A stretch of 64,000 nucleotides of DNA from positions 42,353,327 to 42,417,326 of the forward strand of contig CM049308.1 of the NCBI GenBank assembly GCA_026874595.1, given 5' to 3'. Shown here piece after piece: positions 39,130 through 48,991 of the stretch (position 1 is the first letter of the stretch; each line of letters starts with the position of its first letter). Position numbers and translations under genes: made by a program. Under the pieces are notes generated by a model that made no database searches, was not told where the DNA came from, and saw only the letters and a program-made list of their open reading frames with translations. The DNA comes from Sipunculus nudus (Eukaryota; Annelida; Sipuncula; Golfingiida; Sipunculidae).

Positions 39130-39375
39130 GGTTAATATTGACAAGAATGTTTTTTAAATGTTTTTGAAAAATTAGATTTATGATTTATATTTTTCATCAC
39201 ACCAGGCAATGTTACAGTCATGGATCTTTAGCTCTCTGTGGCTATATGAAGACGGCTGTACATGGATTATAAAAAAAAATGGTATCCAATCTCATCTTAA
39301 TTCAAGAATTTGCCATCAGTGAGATGTATCTGTATTACAATTTTGCATTCAGTATACATCGATAATAATTTTCAT
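39130..39375. mobile_element. Repeat block A, left copy
   Basis: Matches 52418-52652: TTAATATTGACAAGAATG, CCAGGCAATGTTACA, TAGCTCTCTGTGGCTATAT, ACGGCTGTACATGGATTATA and TTTTGCATTCAGTATACATC. Here it continues past a TAATTTT run into CATATATTCC, while the 52-kb copy is interrupted at that T run by another element. Confidence 0.7.
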
Positions 39376-39739
39376 ATATTCCTGATTTCTTTTTAATAAA
39401 AAGTCAACTGAAAAGCATTTTGTATTGGGAAAATATTTGAGAGTCATTTCAAGTAGGGACCACTTTTATGTACAGATGGAAGCACCTGGTTTACCATTGG
39501 CAGATTGCCAAGACTTGCCTGTGCCTGGATATTGGCCATTAGCCAAGAAGATGTAAGCACTAAAATAGCTCTGGCACAGTGCCAGGATTGGAAGAGACCT
39601 ATGTGCCGCAGTCTGACTACTATAACAGCTTGGTGTTGTGTTTTCATGGTAAGTTCATTATATCATTTTATACAAGTCAATGAAAGTCTGTTTAATCCAA
39701 AGTTATTTCAAACAGGGACCTTGCTATTTGAAATTTCTG

Positions 39740-40135
39740 AAATTTGGCATGTTCATCCATTTTGGAAAGTTTGCCCGTAAACCAGACAGGTGGTGCCACC
39801 TACCTCCGTTTTTGTAAAATAAATAAATGCCCTTTTCACAGGAGTGATTCTCAGTATTGTCCCAATATTGTGTATATCCATAGATCTTGGACTCCTCCCT
39901 CCTGTACTCAAGACCTGTGGCGCCATCTGCAATCGTTTTCCCGTGGCGTCTATTCGTAAATGTGTTTTTGGTGAAAATTGCTTATATCTCAGGAGTAGCT
40001 AGGTCAAGGTATTGGTCTGAAATTTGGCATGTTCATACATCTTGGAAAGTTTTCTCGTAATCCAGACAGGTGGCACCACTTACCTTTCTGTTTTTGTTGA
40101 ATAAATGAATGCCTATTTTGGCCTCTGGTGCTGCA
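39740..40135. repeat. GGTGGYGCCACCT-phased units, left cluster
   Basis: ACAGGTGGTGCCACCTACCT (39788), a CTGTGGCGCCATCTGC copy (39908) and ACAGGTGGCACCACTTACC (40065), each preceded by a 'GAAATTTGGCATGTTCAT.CAT.TTGGAAAGTTT' phrase. Same family as the units at 55980-57170. Confidence 0.7.
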
Positions 40136-40341
40136 AACTACAAACATGTTTGGGTATTTCTACAGAAAACGTCGCATTTCAAGGGTTTTCTTGGTGATTT
40201 TTTTTTAAATCTTGATTTTGATATAACAAAACTTAATTTGTAGAAAAATATCGTTAGAATTGTAAAATAATGCAAGTAGTGCACTTTTCAGTTTCCTTTT
40301 TTTATAAATAGTCCAGGTTAGGGGAAAATATGAACCTTTTT

Positions 40342-41339
40342 CTCGACACCGTTACACGCAGTAAAATCTCACTTGCACATTTCAGAAATTGTTTTGACTA
40401 GATTTTTTTGTGATTTTCGATAAAATTAAAATTAAAAGCCTTTGATAAAATCAAAACATAAATTTCAGTTATGAATTTAACAAAAAAAAAGGGTGTAAAA
40501 AAGAACATATTTTCTTATTTTTAATTAACTTTTGAAAACAAAAATTTTCTCTATACCTATTTTTGCTTCCAGAGGGGTGCATTTGCAGGGATTTACCGGA
40601 CAAAGTACTTTGGTACATCTACCTTCAGAATTTGAGTCGAAATACCTTGTTAATTTTTTTGAATGCACAGAAAATAAAATTTAAACATGGTTTTAAATCT
40701 TCTTGGTAACGGTGTTGAGCATAGATAACGGTGTTGAGCATAGGTAACGGAGTCGAGCTTCTGAAGTAAAAATAACCGTAGTGACTACTTGAATACCAAT
40801 ATTATGTATTAAAACAAGCAAATGCCTGTTTGAATAGAAGAAACGCAAATGTTTAAAATATTTAGCCCAAAATATGTTTCAAATTCTATTTCAATAATTT
40901 GGATTTAATACCAAGTTCTCGACACCGTTACCTTGCTCTCGACACCGTTATTTTTCATGCAGGTAACGGTTTCGAGTGGTAACGGTGCTGAGTTTTTTTC
41001 ATCTATACGTCAAATGCAGGACAAAAATTACTTCCATGCCTTCCCTAAGAGGGCAGCACGAGTTATCACTATATGAACAACAAGAGGAAGCTATTATCGA
41101 AGTGTTATATGTGACGGTTAATTTTTCGCAGGTGTAACGGTGTCGAGTCCAAATAAACATACGGTGATTTTTTTAACCCTTTAATGATTAACAGAGAACA
41201 CTGATATGGCAGTTACTAAATTTAATTGTGGATTATGTGTACAAAATTTCCTGAACTCTAATAAACGCTGCTCCCTGCATCAGCAAAGTGGTTTCTGTTC
41301 ACGCGCTGCAAGGTCAAAAGGTCAGGTAACGGTGCCGAG
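40342..41339. repeat. Cluster of ten TAACGGTGTCGAG motifs, both orientations
   Basis: Plus-orientation copies at 40707, 40726, 40745 (an exact 19-bp tandem triplet), 40964, 40980, 41135 and 41327; minus-orientation copies (CTCGACACCGTTA) at 40342, 40918 and 40938. Variation is confined mainly to GTGTC/GTGTT/GTGCT/GTGCC/GAGTC. The DNA between them is AT-rich and not obviously repeated. I know of no feature that explains this cluster. Confidence 0.85.
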
Positions 41340-41756
41340 TATATTTTGGGAGACATACTTTTTATATCCAAATTTTTGTATTAAAAACAAAACGGTCAGG
41401 AAAAATCAAGCAAAAATATCATCTTAATAAACTTTCACCGCTGTGACAACGTGGAAAACAAAATCTATATAAATGGAACAGTGGTTACAGAAAAACGCTG
41501 TTTTGAATTTAAGATCCGAGAGAAAGGGACAACGGAAATTTAAGGGTATAGTAACATTTGCAGCTTTTTTTCTGTATGTATTTCTGCCCCGATTTGAATT
41601 ATTTTTATCTCATAATAATGGTTATATCTTTAGCAACAATCTGAATGGTTATTCATGTCATTTTTTGCATTTGCTAATTTCTCAGTAACAAATATAGTTT
41701 CGGGACATGAAATGCGACATTTTTTGTAGAAATACCCGTTTACGTAGCAGACATCC

Positions 41757-41859
41757 ATTTCATTCTATTTTCCCTTACCACTCAATCCATGCCTCATTTC
41801 ACCTGTACTACTCTGATTTTGGCGGATACACGTAGTCGCTTTCGTCTACCTGTATCTAG
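41757..41859 (+). mobile_element. Helentron-like 3' terminus, copy 1
   Basis: CCACTCAATCCATGCCTCAT..CTGATTTTGGCGGATACAC leads into a hairpin GTAGTCG-CTTT-CGTCTAC (one mismatch, 41832-41849), then CTGTATCTAG ending at 41859 and followed by T. The same end occurs at 57186-57298. A hairpin about 6-10 nt before CTAG, with insertion before T, is the signature of Helitron/Helentron 3' ends. Confidence 0.7.
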
Positions 41860-41939
41860 TTGTTTCATGCATCTGTGTACATAGCCGAAGAGTGGTTTGA
41901 AGCCAGAAATTATTTATGTCCATACATATTTAATGGCTT

Positions 41940-42170
41940 CTCCTAAGAGCTAGGTGGTGCCACTTACATTCATATTTGTGTTCTGTGAACCTATGCCAGT
42001 ATTTCAGCAGTGATGTTTGTGAAATTGGTGCATGCACTCAGGTTCAAAATGTTCAGTGCTTGTATTGTACATATACATGTCACACATGTACTTGAAAAGT
42101 AACGGTCCAGCATGGAAGCATTATGTCTGATGTATATCTCACTGCACAGGTTCGCATTAGGCTGTAGGCC
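41940..42170. mobile_element. Repeat block C, left copy
   Basis: Matches 53700-53914: TAGGTGGTGCCACTTACATTC, GCCAGTATTTCAGCAGTGATG, ATGTTCAGTGCTTGTATTGTAC, AGTAACGGTCCAGCATGGAAG and GGTTCGCATTAGGCTGTAGG. The two copies match up to TTATTGTA. Here unrelated CTGATAGC follows; at 53915 a Helentron-like element begins. Confidence 0.75.
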
Positions 42171-42249
42171 TTGTTATTGTACTGATAGCAAGATTTGTTA
42201 CGACAGTGACCGTTATTACGTAGTGACCGCGCCAGCAAACGCTGTAATA

Positions 42250-42312
42250 ACTTGACTATGGGCAGTCGACAAGCGACTTTGTGTCCGTCAAATCGCAGGA
42301 GCAGCAAGGACC
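42250..42312 (-). mobile_element. Inverted, diverged Helentron 3' terminus
   Basis: ACTATGGGCAGTCGACAAGC..ACTTTGTGTCCGTCAAAATC-like sequence matches the reverse complement of the 57250-57298 terminus (hairpin arms and GGCGGATACAC block recognisable). The terminal CTAG is lost. Confidence 0.5.
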
Positions 42313-42360
42313 ATTTAGGCATCATAAATATATAAATGAAATGAATGAAATTTATGCCCC

Positions 42361-43680
42361 GTAATTACACGAAATGACTGGATTTAAAAGACTGAAAACA
42401 GCATAATCTAAAGCAATGGTATAATTGTCAGCAAAGGTTCACCAGACAATTTTAGTTTGTGCAATCACTCAGTGATACCTTATTTATCCGTTGTACCTGA
42501 AGAACTGTTAATAATTAAGTTATATAACACCCCTCTTGTGGGTCATGGCATTATGCTGAAATTAATTGCGAGAATATTTGCAAATATTTGTATTACAGAA
42601 TTGACAATGGAAATTAGTTAATTTGTTGGTATTTCACTTTTTGATATTTCTCAAAACCAACATCATTGGTGTTGAATTTGCACTATAATGGACTACATGA
42701 AAAAGGCACAAGCCTCTAATGATCACATATTTTAAAAGTATCCGTATTTCATTTATGTGACTGTGATATGCATGTAAAATACCATTTTGAAATGTATGGC
42801 GCTGAAGTATTATGACTGAAAATAAAAGCTGTAAAAAATTAAAATTCTGGCGTGAAATCACTCAATTTTGAAATAAGGAAAATGGTGATGATCCTAAGAG
42901 TAATATAAAAAGGATGCATTTGATTAACAAAAACAGTTGTAAAAGTAATTAATATTTCTAAAAACAGGTTAAACATGGTCAGATGGCTAAAATTTAATTT
43001 TATGGATTTTTTAATCAAATAAAACAATTCTTTAAAAGTTTGCCAAATATTCCTTATTGATTGAGTGTACCAGTTATGCATTGTCAGCCCCAGCGAGCTT
43101 TAAGAGGTATGAATGAAATGCTTCACAGTATACACCAATTTGCAAGTTTTATCTCAATATGTTATTTTGTTAATTTATTTTTAATTAGAAAATCAGCCTA
43201 TTTGTCAATTCAAGAGATAATTAACAGGTCGAAAATAGCTGTTCTAAATGAAACTACCTGTTTCTTAGGCTTTATTAAATAATTTATCCGATAAAACCTA
43301 TTCAAATTTACAGTTGAAAACTTTACAGCTTGCAGAACCCCTGCATTTAATGCCACACGCACAAAAAAAATATTAATAGTCCCCTGCAAAACTAATACAA
43401 ACATGGGGATTTCCCCGCCGCTATACTTACTGTTGATAGCTATACCTGACAGTCCTTGTGATAGGAGATCACAGTTGACCAGTTGCTTAATTAACTTTTT
43501 GACAAAAAAATCTGCTCATATCTCACTATTTTACCTGTTACACAGATTGTCTGATTTGCAGTCAGGCAATTAGTGTAATTATAACCCTTCATATTCAGTC
43601 ATTTAATGAAATGACTGAACATTATAGTCATTTCACGTAATGACTGCTGGTCACAGGCATTACGAGAAATGACTGAAATG
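42361..43680. repeat. ATGACTG inverted motifs, possible MITE ends
   Basis: GTAATTACACGAAATGACTG at 42361-42380 is roughly the inverse of AGTCATTTCACGTAATGAC at 43626-43644. Between and beside them lie a 24-bp near-palindrome (10-bp arms TCAGTCATTT/AAATGACTGA around AATG, 43595-43618) and GCATTACGAGAAATGACTG at 43658. The intervening 1.2 kb is AT-rich with no transposase. Confidence 0.4.
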
Positions 43681-43722
43681 TTTAGGCACTTCTTGAAATT
43701 ACTAATTTCACAGACTGACGGT

Positions 43723-43725
<3 letters not shown>

Positions 43726-43788
<63 letters not shown>
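43726..43788. repeat. (TA)n microsatellite
   Basis: About 31 uninterrupted TA dinucleotides. Confidence 0.97.
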
Positions 43789-43789
<1 letters not shown>

Positions 43790-43799
43790 CGTGTTATAA

Positions 43800-44006
43800 A
43801 GCTTTTCGGGTTTTTTTTGTCGCCTGACTGATCGCTTCAGGTAAAACTCCTATAATTCTCAGTCAAGTATATTCTTCTGGTCTCAAAATACTGGGATTCT
43901 CCCGCCGGCCGAATGTGTCGAAAAGAGAATTGTGATGCTTCCGTTTTCGGGCTTCCGACCTCCGAGTTTTAACAACACATTTCTTGGTGGCTTGGTCTGC
44001 TCACAG
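43800..44006 (+). promoter_or_regulatory. Probable 5' UTR/intron 1 and promoter-side region of the DUF4706-like gene
   Basis: GCTTCAG|GTAAAA near 43852 could be a donor and TCTGCTCACAG (to 44006) is a good acceptor, so an untranslated first exon is plausible. The region carries a TTCCG-rich direct repeat (GCTTCCGTTTTCGG-GCTTCCGACC, 43938-43962) and GATTCTCCCGCCGG, both also seen near the candidate gene start at 62.5 kb. Confidence 0.35.
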
Positions 44007-44015
44007 GTTGACATT

Positions 44016-44258
44016 ATGGGGTCAAAAGCTGTGGATTTTGACAGTTATTTTGCATCCACAAACTCCTTGGCCTTCAGATTCATCCAGGAAAAGACAAACG
44101 TCATGGATAGCATGGGGAACAAATGGCATCGTCTATCAAACGATGAACAAAACCGGGCCCTGAATTACCACTACTATGGCGGAGAGACGGCCCAGGGACC
44201 TGCTGCCGGTCTTAAAGTGTACGGCGGCGAGAAAATTGTCATAGACTTCGACAAAGAG
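44016..44258 (+). CDS. Exon resembling the N-terminus of C1orf198-like (DUF4706) proteins
   Basis: An acceptor (TCTGCTCACAG to 44006) precedes an ATG at 44016, and 81 codons run in phase 0 to a donor (AAAGAG|GTTTGT at 44259). The peptide has DFDSYFASTNSLAFRFIQEK, GNKWHRLSNDEQN and GGEKIVIDFDKE. This order (Y-F-S....A..I...K, then G..W..L...Q, then a G.K.V.DF strand) fits the start of the DUF4706 family, whose human member is C1orf198, a protein of unknown function. I chose 44016 because the upstream in-frame Met codons (43932) would read through the acceptor. The family's usual next block (a D-E-x-SAPFSW-type motif) is not found nearby. A BEL/Pao element begins 125 bp beyond the donor. The exon call is solid on coding look; the family name is from pattern memory. 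Confidence 0.6.
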
Positions 44259-44337
44259 GTTTGTATTGTATACAGTGTAGTCGCTCTTTGCGTTTTGTAC
44301 TGTTTATTAATAACGTTATAGGTCTTGGATCTTATAG

Positions 44338-44383
44338 GAAGACAAGACTGAAGAGTTAGCCCAAGAATTCATCAATCCAGCAG
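44338..44383 (+). CDS. Possible second exon, interrupted by the BEL/Pao insertion
   Basis: After a 79-bp intron-like gap, ATCTTATAG (to 44337) could be an acceptor. The next bases read EDKTEELAQEFINPA in the phase set by the previous exon. The retrotransposon starts at 44384. Beyond the element and its target duplication, GCATGG|GTGAGC (52054-52065) offers a strong donor in the same phase, so the pre-insertion exon would have been 52 bp. The pyrimidine tract is weak, so this may be plain intron. Confidence 0.3.
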
Positions 44384-45088
44384 TGTAGCGAATCTACAGT
44401 TTGTCAATCAGTCAACACACTGTCACCAAATAAAGCAAAATCCATTTAATGTGTCCATAAAGGTATGTTAAAGCAGATTAACTGCAATGAACAGAAATAT
44501 ATCATAAGTACATTGCCCTTTATGAGATTGAATAAAGTAAACATAAACATATCATTGATTGATTGTTCAAATAAAAACTGACTTAAGTAAACATTAATGA
44601 ATCATAGGTAAATGTTCTTGTATCAAAAGTTATATAACCATTATATTGCAGAATGAATAAAACAACTGAAGTATTTAAACAGACAAACTCTTAATGCTTT
44701 CCTATTATCAGTACTGTAAAAATGACAAAATGATTGATCCTTAGTGTTATCAGTAAATATGTGTACATCTATTTAACTCTAAACTATTGAATTACTCACC
44801 AAAATTGTTTGATCTCTACCCAATAGCATTGGAACAAAGACTGTGCTGATCCGGATTGTAACAGGCTGTATTGTGGACTGAAGTGCCAAAGTAACGACCC
44901 CTCCCTATATCCCCTACACAGGGGTGACAATAAGGCCAAGCAATGAAATATCCGTTTCTCTAAATCTTAAGCAATAATCATTAATTGTGCATGTTCACAA
45001 AATAAAGAATACAAGTAATTTTAATCTAATAACTAATATATACATTGATTCAGACATGCACCACTATATATGTTATTTGGCCATAACA
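44384..45088 (-). repeat. BEL/Pao 3' LTR
   Basis: 705 bp, collinear with the other LTR (constant offset 6960, no indels). I count nine single-base differences (about 1.3 percent), for example near 44424, 44544, 44550, 44793 and 44852. It lies downstream of integrase. A short purine stretch (AGGGAGCCGG on the minus strand, near 45090-45100) just inside it may be the polypurine tract. Confidence 0.97.
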
Positions 45089-45272
45089 TACCGGCTCCCT
45101 AATTGTGGATTACTACCAAATACACAATTACCAATAGCTTATGGCTAATATGAGACAAATAAACTTGTAGTGTGATAAAAAAAAAAGAAACACAACCATA
45201 TAAAAGCATAGCAATAATATCATTTCAGCTAATATTGACTGTCAATAAAATGAAGATATTAATCTTTCCATT

Positions 45273-46950
45273 TCAGTCATCAGCTTCTAAATTTAAGCAC
45301 AATTTGCTGATTGGACGTTCAAGGGTCGCTACCTTTGTTTTGACTTTTGCAGACCTCACTAACCCTTTCTTTTCTTTTACAGTCTCAATGACCCTACCTA
45401 ATGACCAAGTATTTCTGCATGTGTTACCAATATTATTAGTACAATATCATTCACTAAAATATTTCTGGTTGGCTTTTGCCATTTCTGTCTCTGTTGCAAG
45501 CTGGTCAAGTACTCTTTAGACCACCTCTTCCAAAACACATCTGCCAGGTATTGCACCTGGCGCCACCTGCGTCTCACATAGTTATCCTGTTTATCAAATA
45601 CTCCAGGTGGAAAACTTTCTCCAGGGCTCTGATGTAACAAATGGTTAGGAGTCAAGGCATCCAGGTCGTTTGAGCTAGATGGAACATCGGTTATAGGTCT
45701 TCCATTCACAATGGCCTCAACTTCACAAAAAAGTGTTTGTAATGATTCGTCATCAAGACAAATGTTTTGCTGATGAAGTAGTGACTGCAGCACTTTTCTA
45801 ACTGTTCTTATCATACGTTCCCAAACGCCACCAAAGTGTGAAGCCGCAGGTGGATTAAACTCCCACTGTATTCCCTTCTGCTGCAGTTTATTTATAATCC
45901 TGTTGTGGTTCAGCTGGTTTAATGCATTTAGAAGTTCATTTCTTGCTCCTTCTAGATTGGTGCCATTATCTGATTTAATAAACTTTACTTGCCCTCTTCT
46001 TGCAATGAATCTCCTGATTGCATTTAAGCATGAGTCTGTGTCCAGCGACGATGCCACCTCTAAATGGACAGCTCTGATGGCTAAGCAGGTGAAAATAACA
46101 CCATATCTCTTAACAGTACTTCGACCTAGTTTCACATCAAAGGGACCAAAATAGTCCATTCCAACCCTGGAAAATGGTGGTTCTCCAGTAACAAGGTGTT
46201 CTGAAGGCAAGTCTGCCATTTTTTGTTGACCCCCACGGGCACGGACTTTCCTGCAGATGACACACTTTGCTATGGGTGATTTGATCTTGTTGGCTGCACC
46301 AACAATCCAATACCTTTGTCGTAATGAAGTCAACATTGCATTCTTCCCCAGGTGGCCGACATTAGCATGAATATCTTGTAATATTAATGTGGCTATGGGA
46401 GAATCCTTTGGCAGAAGTATCTGGTGTTTTGTCACAAAAGGAAGAGTGGACCTTTCCAGACGCCCACCAACCCTTAGAATTCCATCTTTCAACATGGGGT
46501 CCATCTTGTAAATTGGACTAGATCGCTTGATATTTTGAGGCGAATCGCTCTGTAAACATCTGATTTCATCAGCAAACTCCCGGTTTTGAACACAGCGAAT
46601 CAAAGTCATTTCTGCATTTTCCAGAATCTCATTGCCTAATGAAATGGACTTGACCCTTTCTTTTGCCAGGGACATCTCATTCTGTTTGAAGGTATTCATT
46701 TCAAGATCTTCCTGTACTTGGCAAGTTTTGTTATCAATACCCTGGTTCTGCAGATGTTGTCTAATTTCCTTGCGCTTTCTGACCCATTTCTTTATATTCT
46801 GGAAAGCAAGTTGATACACATACAGCTTTCTTCAGCTTTGTGAAATCCGAATAATAGGCAAGGAGCCGATCGACAGCCTGATTGGAATTCACAACAGTCA
46901 TAGCTTCTACGAGAAGCATTTACTCTTCCTTTAACATCTGGAATATCAGC
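45273..46950 (-). pseudogene. pol: BEL/Pao integrase, nearly complete, frameshifted at both ends
   Basis: A 473-codon frame (46819-45398) holds the Pao-type integrase. The N-terminal zinc finger HVGHLGKNAML..CVICRK (about 46370-46250) is followed by the DDE core: first Asp in GMDYFGPF (about 46150), second in KSDNGTN (about 45970), and Glu in FGGVWERMIRTVR (about 45830). Then comes the CEVEAIVNGRP block and the C-terminal tail NILVNDIVL. Integrase inserts the cDNA into the genome. The region upstream (46950-46820) carries the expected pre-integrase linker (DRLLAYYSDF, KLKKAV) in another frame. The C-terminal end continues out of frame (NTWSLGRV.., LERP..KL) to a stop at 45273. All catalytic residues are visible; only frame breaks disable it. 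Confidence 0.93.
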
Positions 46951-47817
46951 TTAAACAGATGCTAACATGTCTTGATCAGGCCATTCGGACCGAGAATCCC
47001 ACAGAAAGGATGGTCCTGTTAGCCAGCGTTGGTTTTCAAGAAATTTGGCCATTGTTAGGCCTCTTAAAGCATCATTCGCTGGAGTGTGCTTTGTGTTCAC
47101 ATACTTCCAGTTCTGAACATCTGAAACTTCCCTGATCACAGAAATGCGATTGGCAACAAAGGTTTGGTATCTTGAAGTTTCATTCTTGATATATTTGATT
47201 ACAGATTTACTATCTGTCCAAAAGTATGAATCAGTCACTTTGTACTCCAGCTCCTTTACAATCATTTGATTCAGCCTTACTGCAACCATGGCTGCTGTCA
47301 GTTCCATACGTGGTATTGTGATTCGTTTCAGTGGAGAAACTCGCGATTTCCCCATAACGAAACTGCAATGAACTTGTCCGTTTTCATTCTGCAAACGAAC
47401 ATAGCTGACAATGCCATAACCAGTATTGCTGGCATCTGAAAAGTTGTGTACTTCACAAGACACAACATTTCCAAAGTCATCTGGCTTGTAACATCTTTTC
47501 ACAGTGAAGGACTCCAGACCAGGCAAATCTGCTAGCCATTGTTGCCACTTCTGGAGATTAGGTCCTGTGATTTCCTCATCCCATCCTATGCCCGACCGGC
47601 ATAAGTCTTGGAGAATGATTTTAGCTTGAAGGACAAATGGTGCAGCAAATCCTTGGGGATTGAACACAGAGCTGACTACTGATAATACACCTCTCCTTGT
47701 TAGTGGTTGATTCCGCAGCTGGATCCTAAATCCAAATTCGTCAGACTCCACAGACCAATACACACCCAATGCTCTCTCACAGGGGAGACTATCTTGTGTT
47801 AAATCTATGGATTTCAC
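46951..47817 (-). pseudogene. pol: BEL/Pao RNase H and connection domain
   Basis: 288 codons. It begins in the reverse-transcriptase thumb/connection (ALGVYWSVESDEFGF, SVVSSVFNPQGFAAPFVLQA, the Pao 'S..S..DPLG...P' block), then RNase H with the first Asp in FSDASNTGYG (47428-47446), Glu in RMELTAA (about 47310) and Asp in FWTDSKSV (about 47210), followed by the KYVNTKHTPAND histidine-loop. RNase H degrades the RNA strand during reverse transcription. It is in the same frame as the upstream RT piece but separated from it by a stop at 47821-47823, and it ends at a stop (46951) where the next conserved linker shifts frame. Confidence 0.92.
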
Positions 47818-47820
47818 ATC

Positions 47821-48979
47821 TTAAGCCCGATCTTGTTCCGGAACTGAGGATATGACTCTTCGACTATTGCTGACCCATTTAGTCAGCCTGAACCCTTCCA
47901 TCTGACACAGAGAGCTTACATATCCGATTAAAGCCTCTGCTCTGTCCTCAGAGTCAACAGATTTCAGGTAATCATCCACATAAAAATTTCTGTATATCGC
48001 ATCAACAACTTCCGATTCAAAGAGATGTTTGTTGTCCTTTGCCGTCTGATGAAGTGCCACATTTGATATACTTGGTGATGATACTGCCCCAAATAAATGT
48101 ACTGTCATTTGGTGAGGCACAGGCTTGGAAGTCAGATCATTGTTCTTCCACCAATAGAAACGCAGATAATTCCGCTCTGATTCAGGAACTGCAACCTGGT
48201 AGAACATTGCCTACATGTCTCCCATTATAGCAATCTTTTCTTCCCTGAACCTTATTAGGACCCCAGTTAAACTGTTTGACAGGTCTGGACCTGATAAAAG
48301 CTGGTTGTTCAGAGATACCCCTTCATAGGTAGCAGCGCAATCAAATACAACTCTTATTTTGTCTGGCATTTTGGGATGATATACACCATGGTGTGGGATG
48401 TACCATGCATCCATATTTGGCCATATCTTGGGCAGGAACCTCTTCTGCAAAGCCCTTTTCCATAAGCTTTGCCATAAAATCCAGGTAGTCTTGTTTGAAC
48501 TTTTCATTTTTAGCCATTTTACGTTCTAGGTATTTCAAACGTTGTAGGGCCTGTCTCTCATTGTTTGGCATCACTGGTGGTTCTGATCCCTTGAATGGAA
48601 GCGAGATCTCATAATGGCCATCTTGTTTTAGTTTCATTGATTGGTTTGTCTTTTCCAGAAATTTCTTATCTTGTTGAGATGGTTCCTTACTGTCCTCAAT
48701 AGCCCTTTCAGGGAAGTCTAGATTGAATGACTGGCGAACTAGACAGTCAAGCTTTTTCAAGTCTTCGATATAATCAACTGCCATAACATCAGCTCTGTTT
48801 ACAGATGTAGGGACTTGCCTTTGGTCCCTTTCACAGAGCACATTCCACACTATCCATCCCAAACGTCTTCTGGCTGCATGAGGGCTACCACGTGGACCTG
48901 TAATAACCTCCAAGGGAGCATAAGCATCTGGCACGTTGCCTCCAATGAGAAGCTCTATATCAGAATTGTTTTGTGGCAA
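47821..48979 (-). pseudogene. pol: BEL/Pao reverse transcriptase, three pieces
   Basis: 48979-48341 starts with LLIGGNVPDAYAPLEV, the block that links protease to RT in Pao elements, and continues to the RT fingers ([15 protein letters not shown].., EVPAQD). A frame change near 48350-48400 moves to 48507-48211, with [12 protein letters not shown] and [13 protein letters not shown] motifs 1-3 including the first catalytic Asp. A TAG stop (48211-48213) then cuts the frame just before the MFYQVAVPE block. The third piece (48207-47821) carries YVDD at 47971-47982, the catalytic pair. The enzyme copies element RNA into cDNA. Residues needed for catalysis are all present, but they sit on separate fragments. 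Confidence 0.93.
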
Positions 48980-48991
48980 ACTGATATTTTG

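Noticed and set aside
39505..39780. 91-codon frame with DWKRPMCRSL
   Set aside because: Vaguely like the C-terminus of a LINE protein but too short and without conserved residues; it lies in Helentron-related DNA.
45172..45519. 115-codon plus-strand frame
   Set aside because: Lies antisense to the end of the Pao integrase and has no independent motif.
45555..45572. GGCGCCACCTGCG resembling the Helentron palindrome
   Set aside because: It is integrase coding sequence (a W-R-Q-V stretch), so the match is coincidental.
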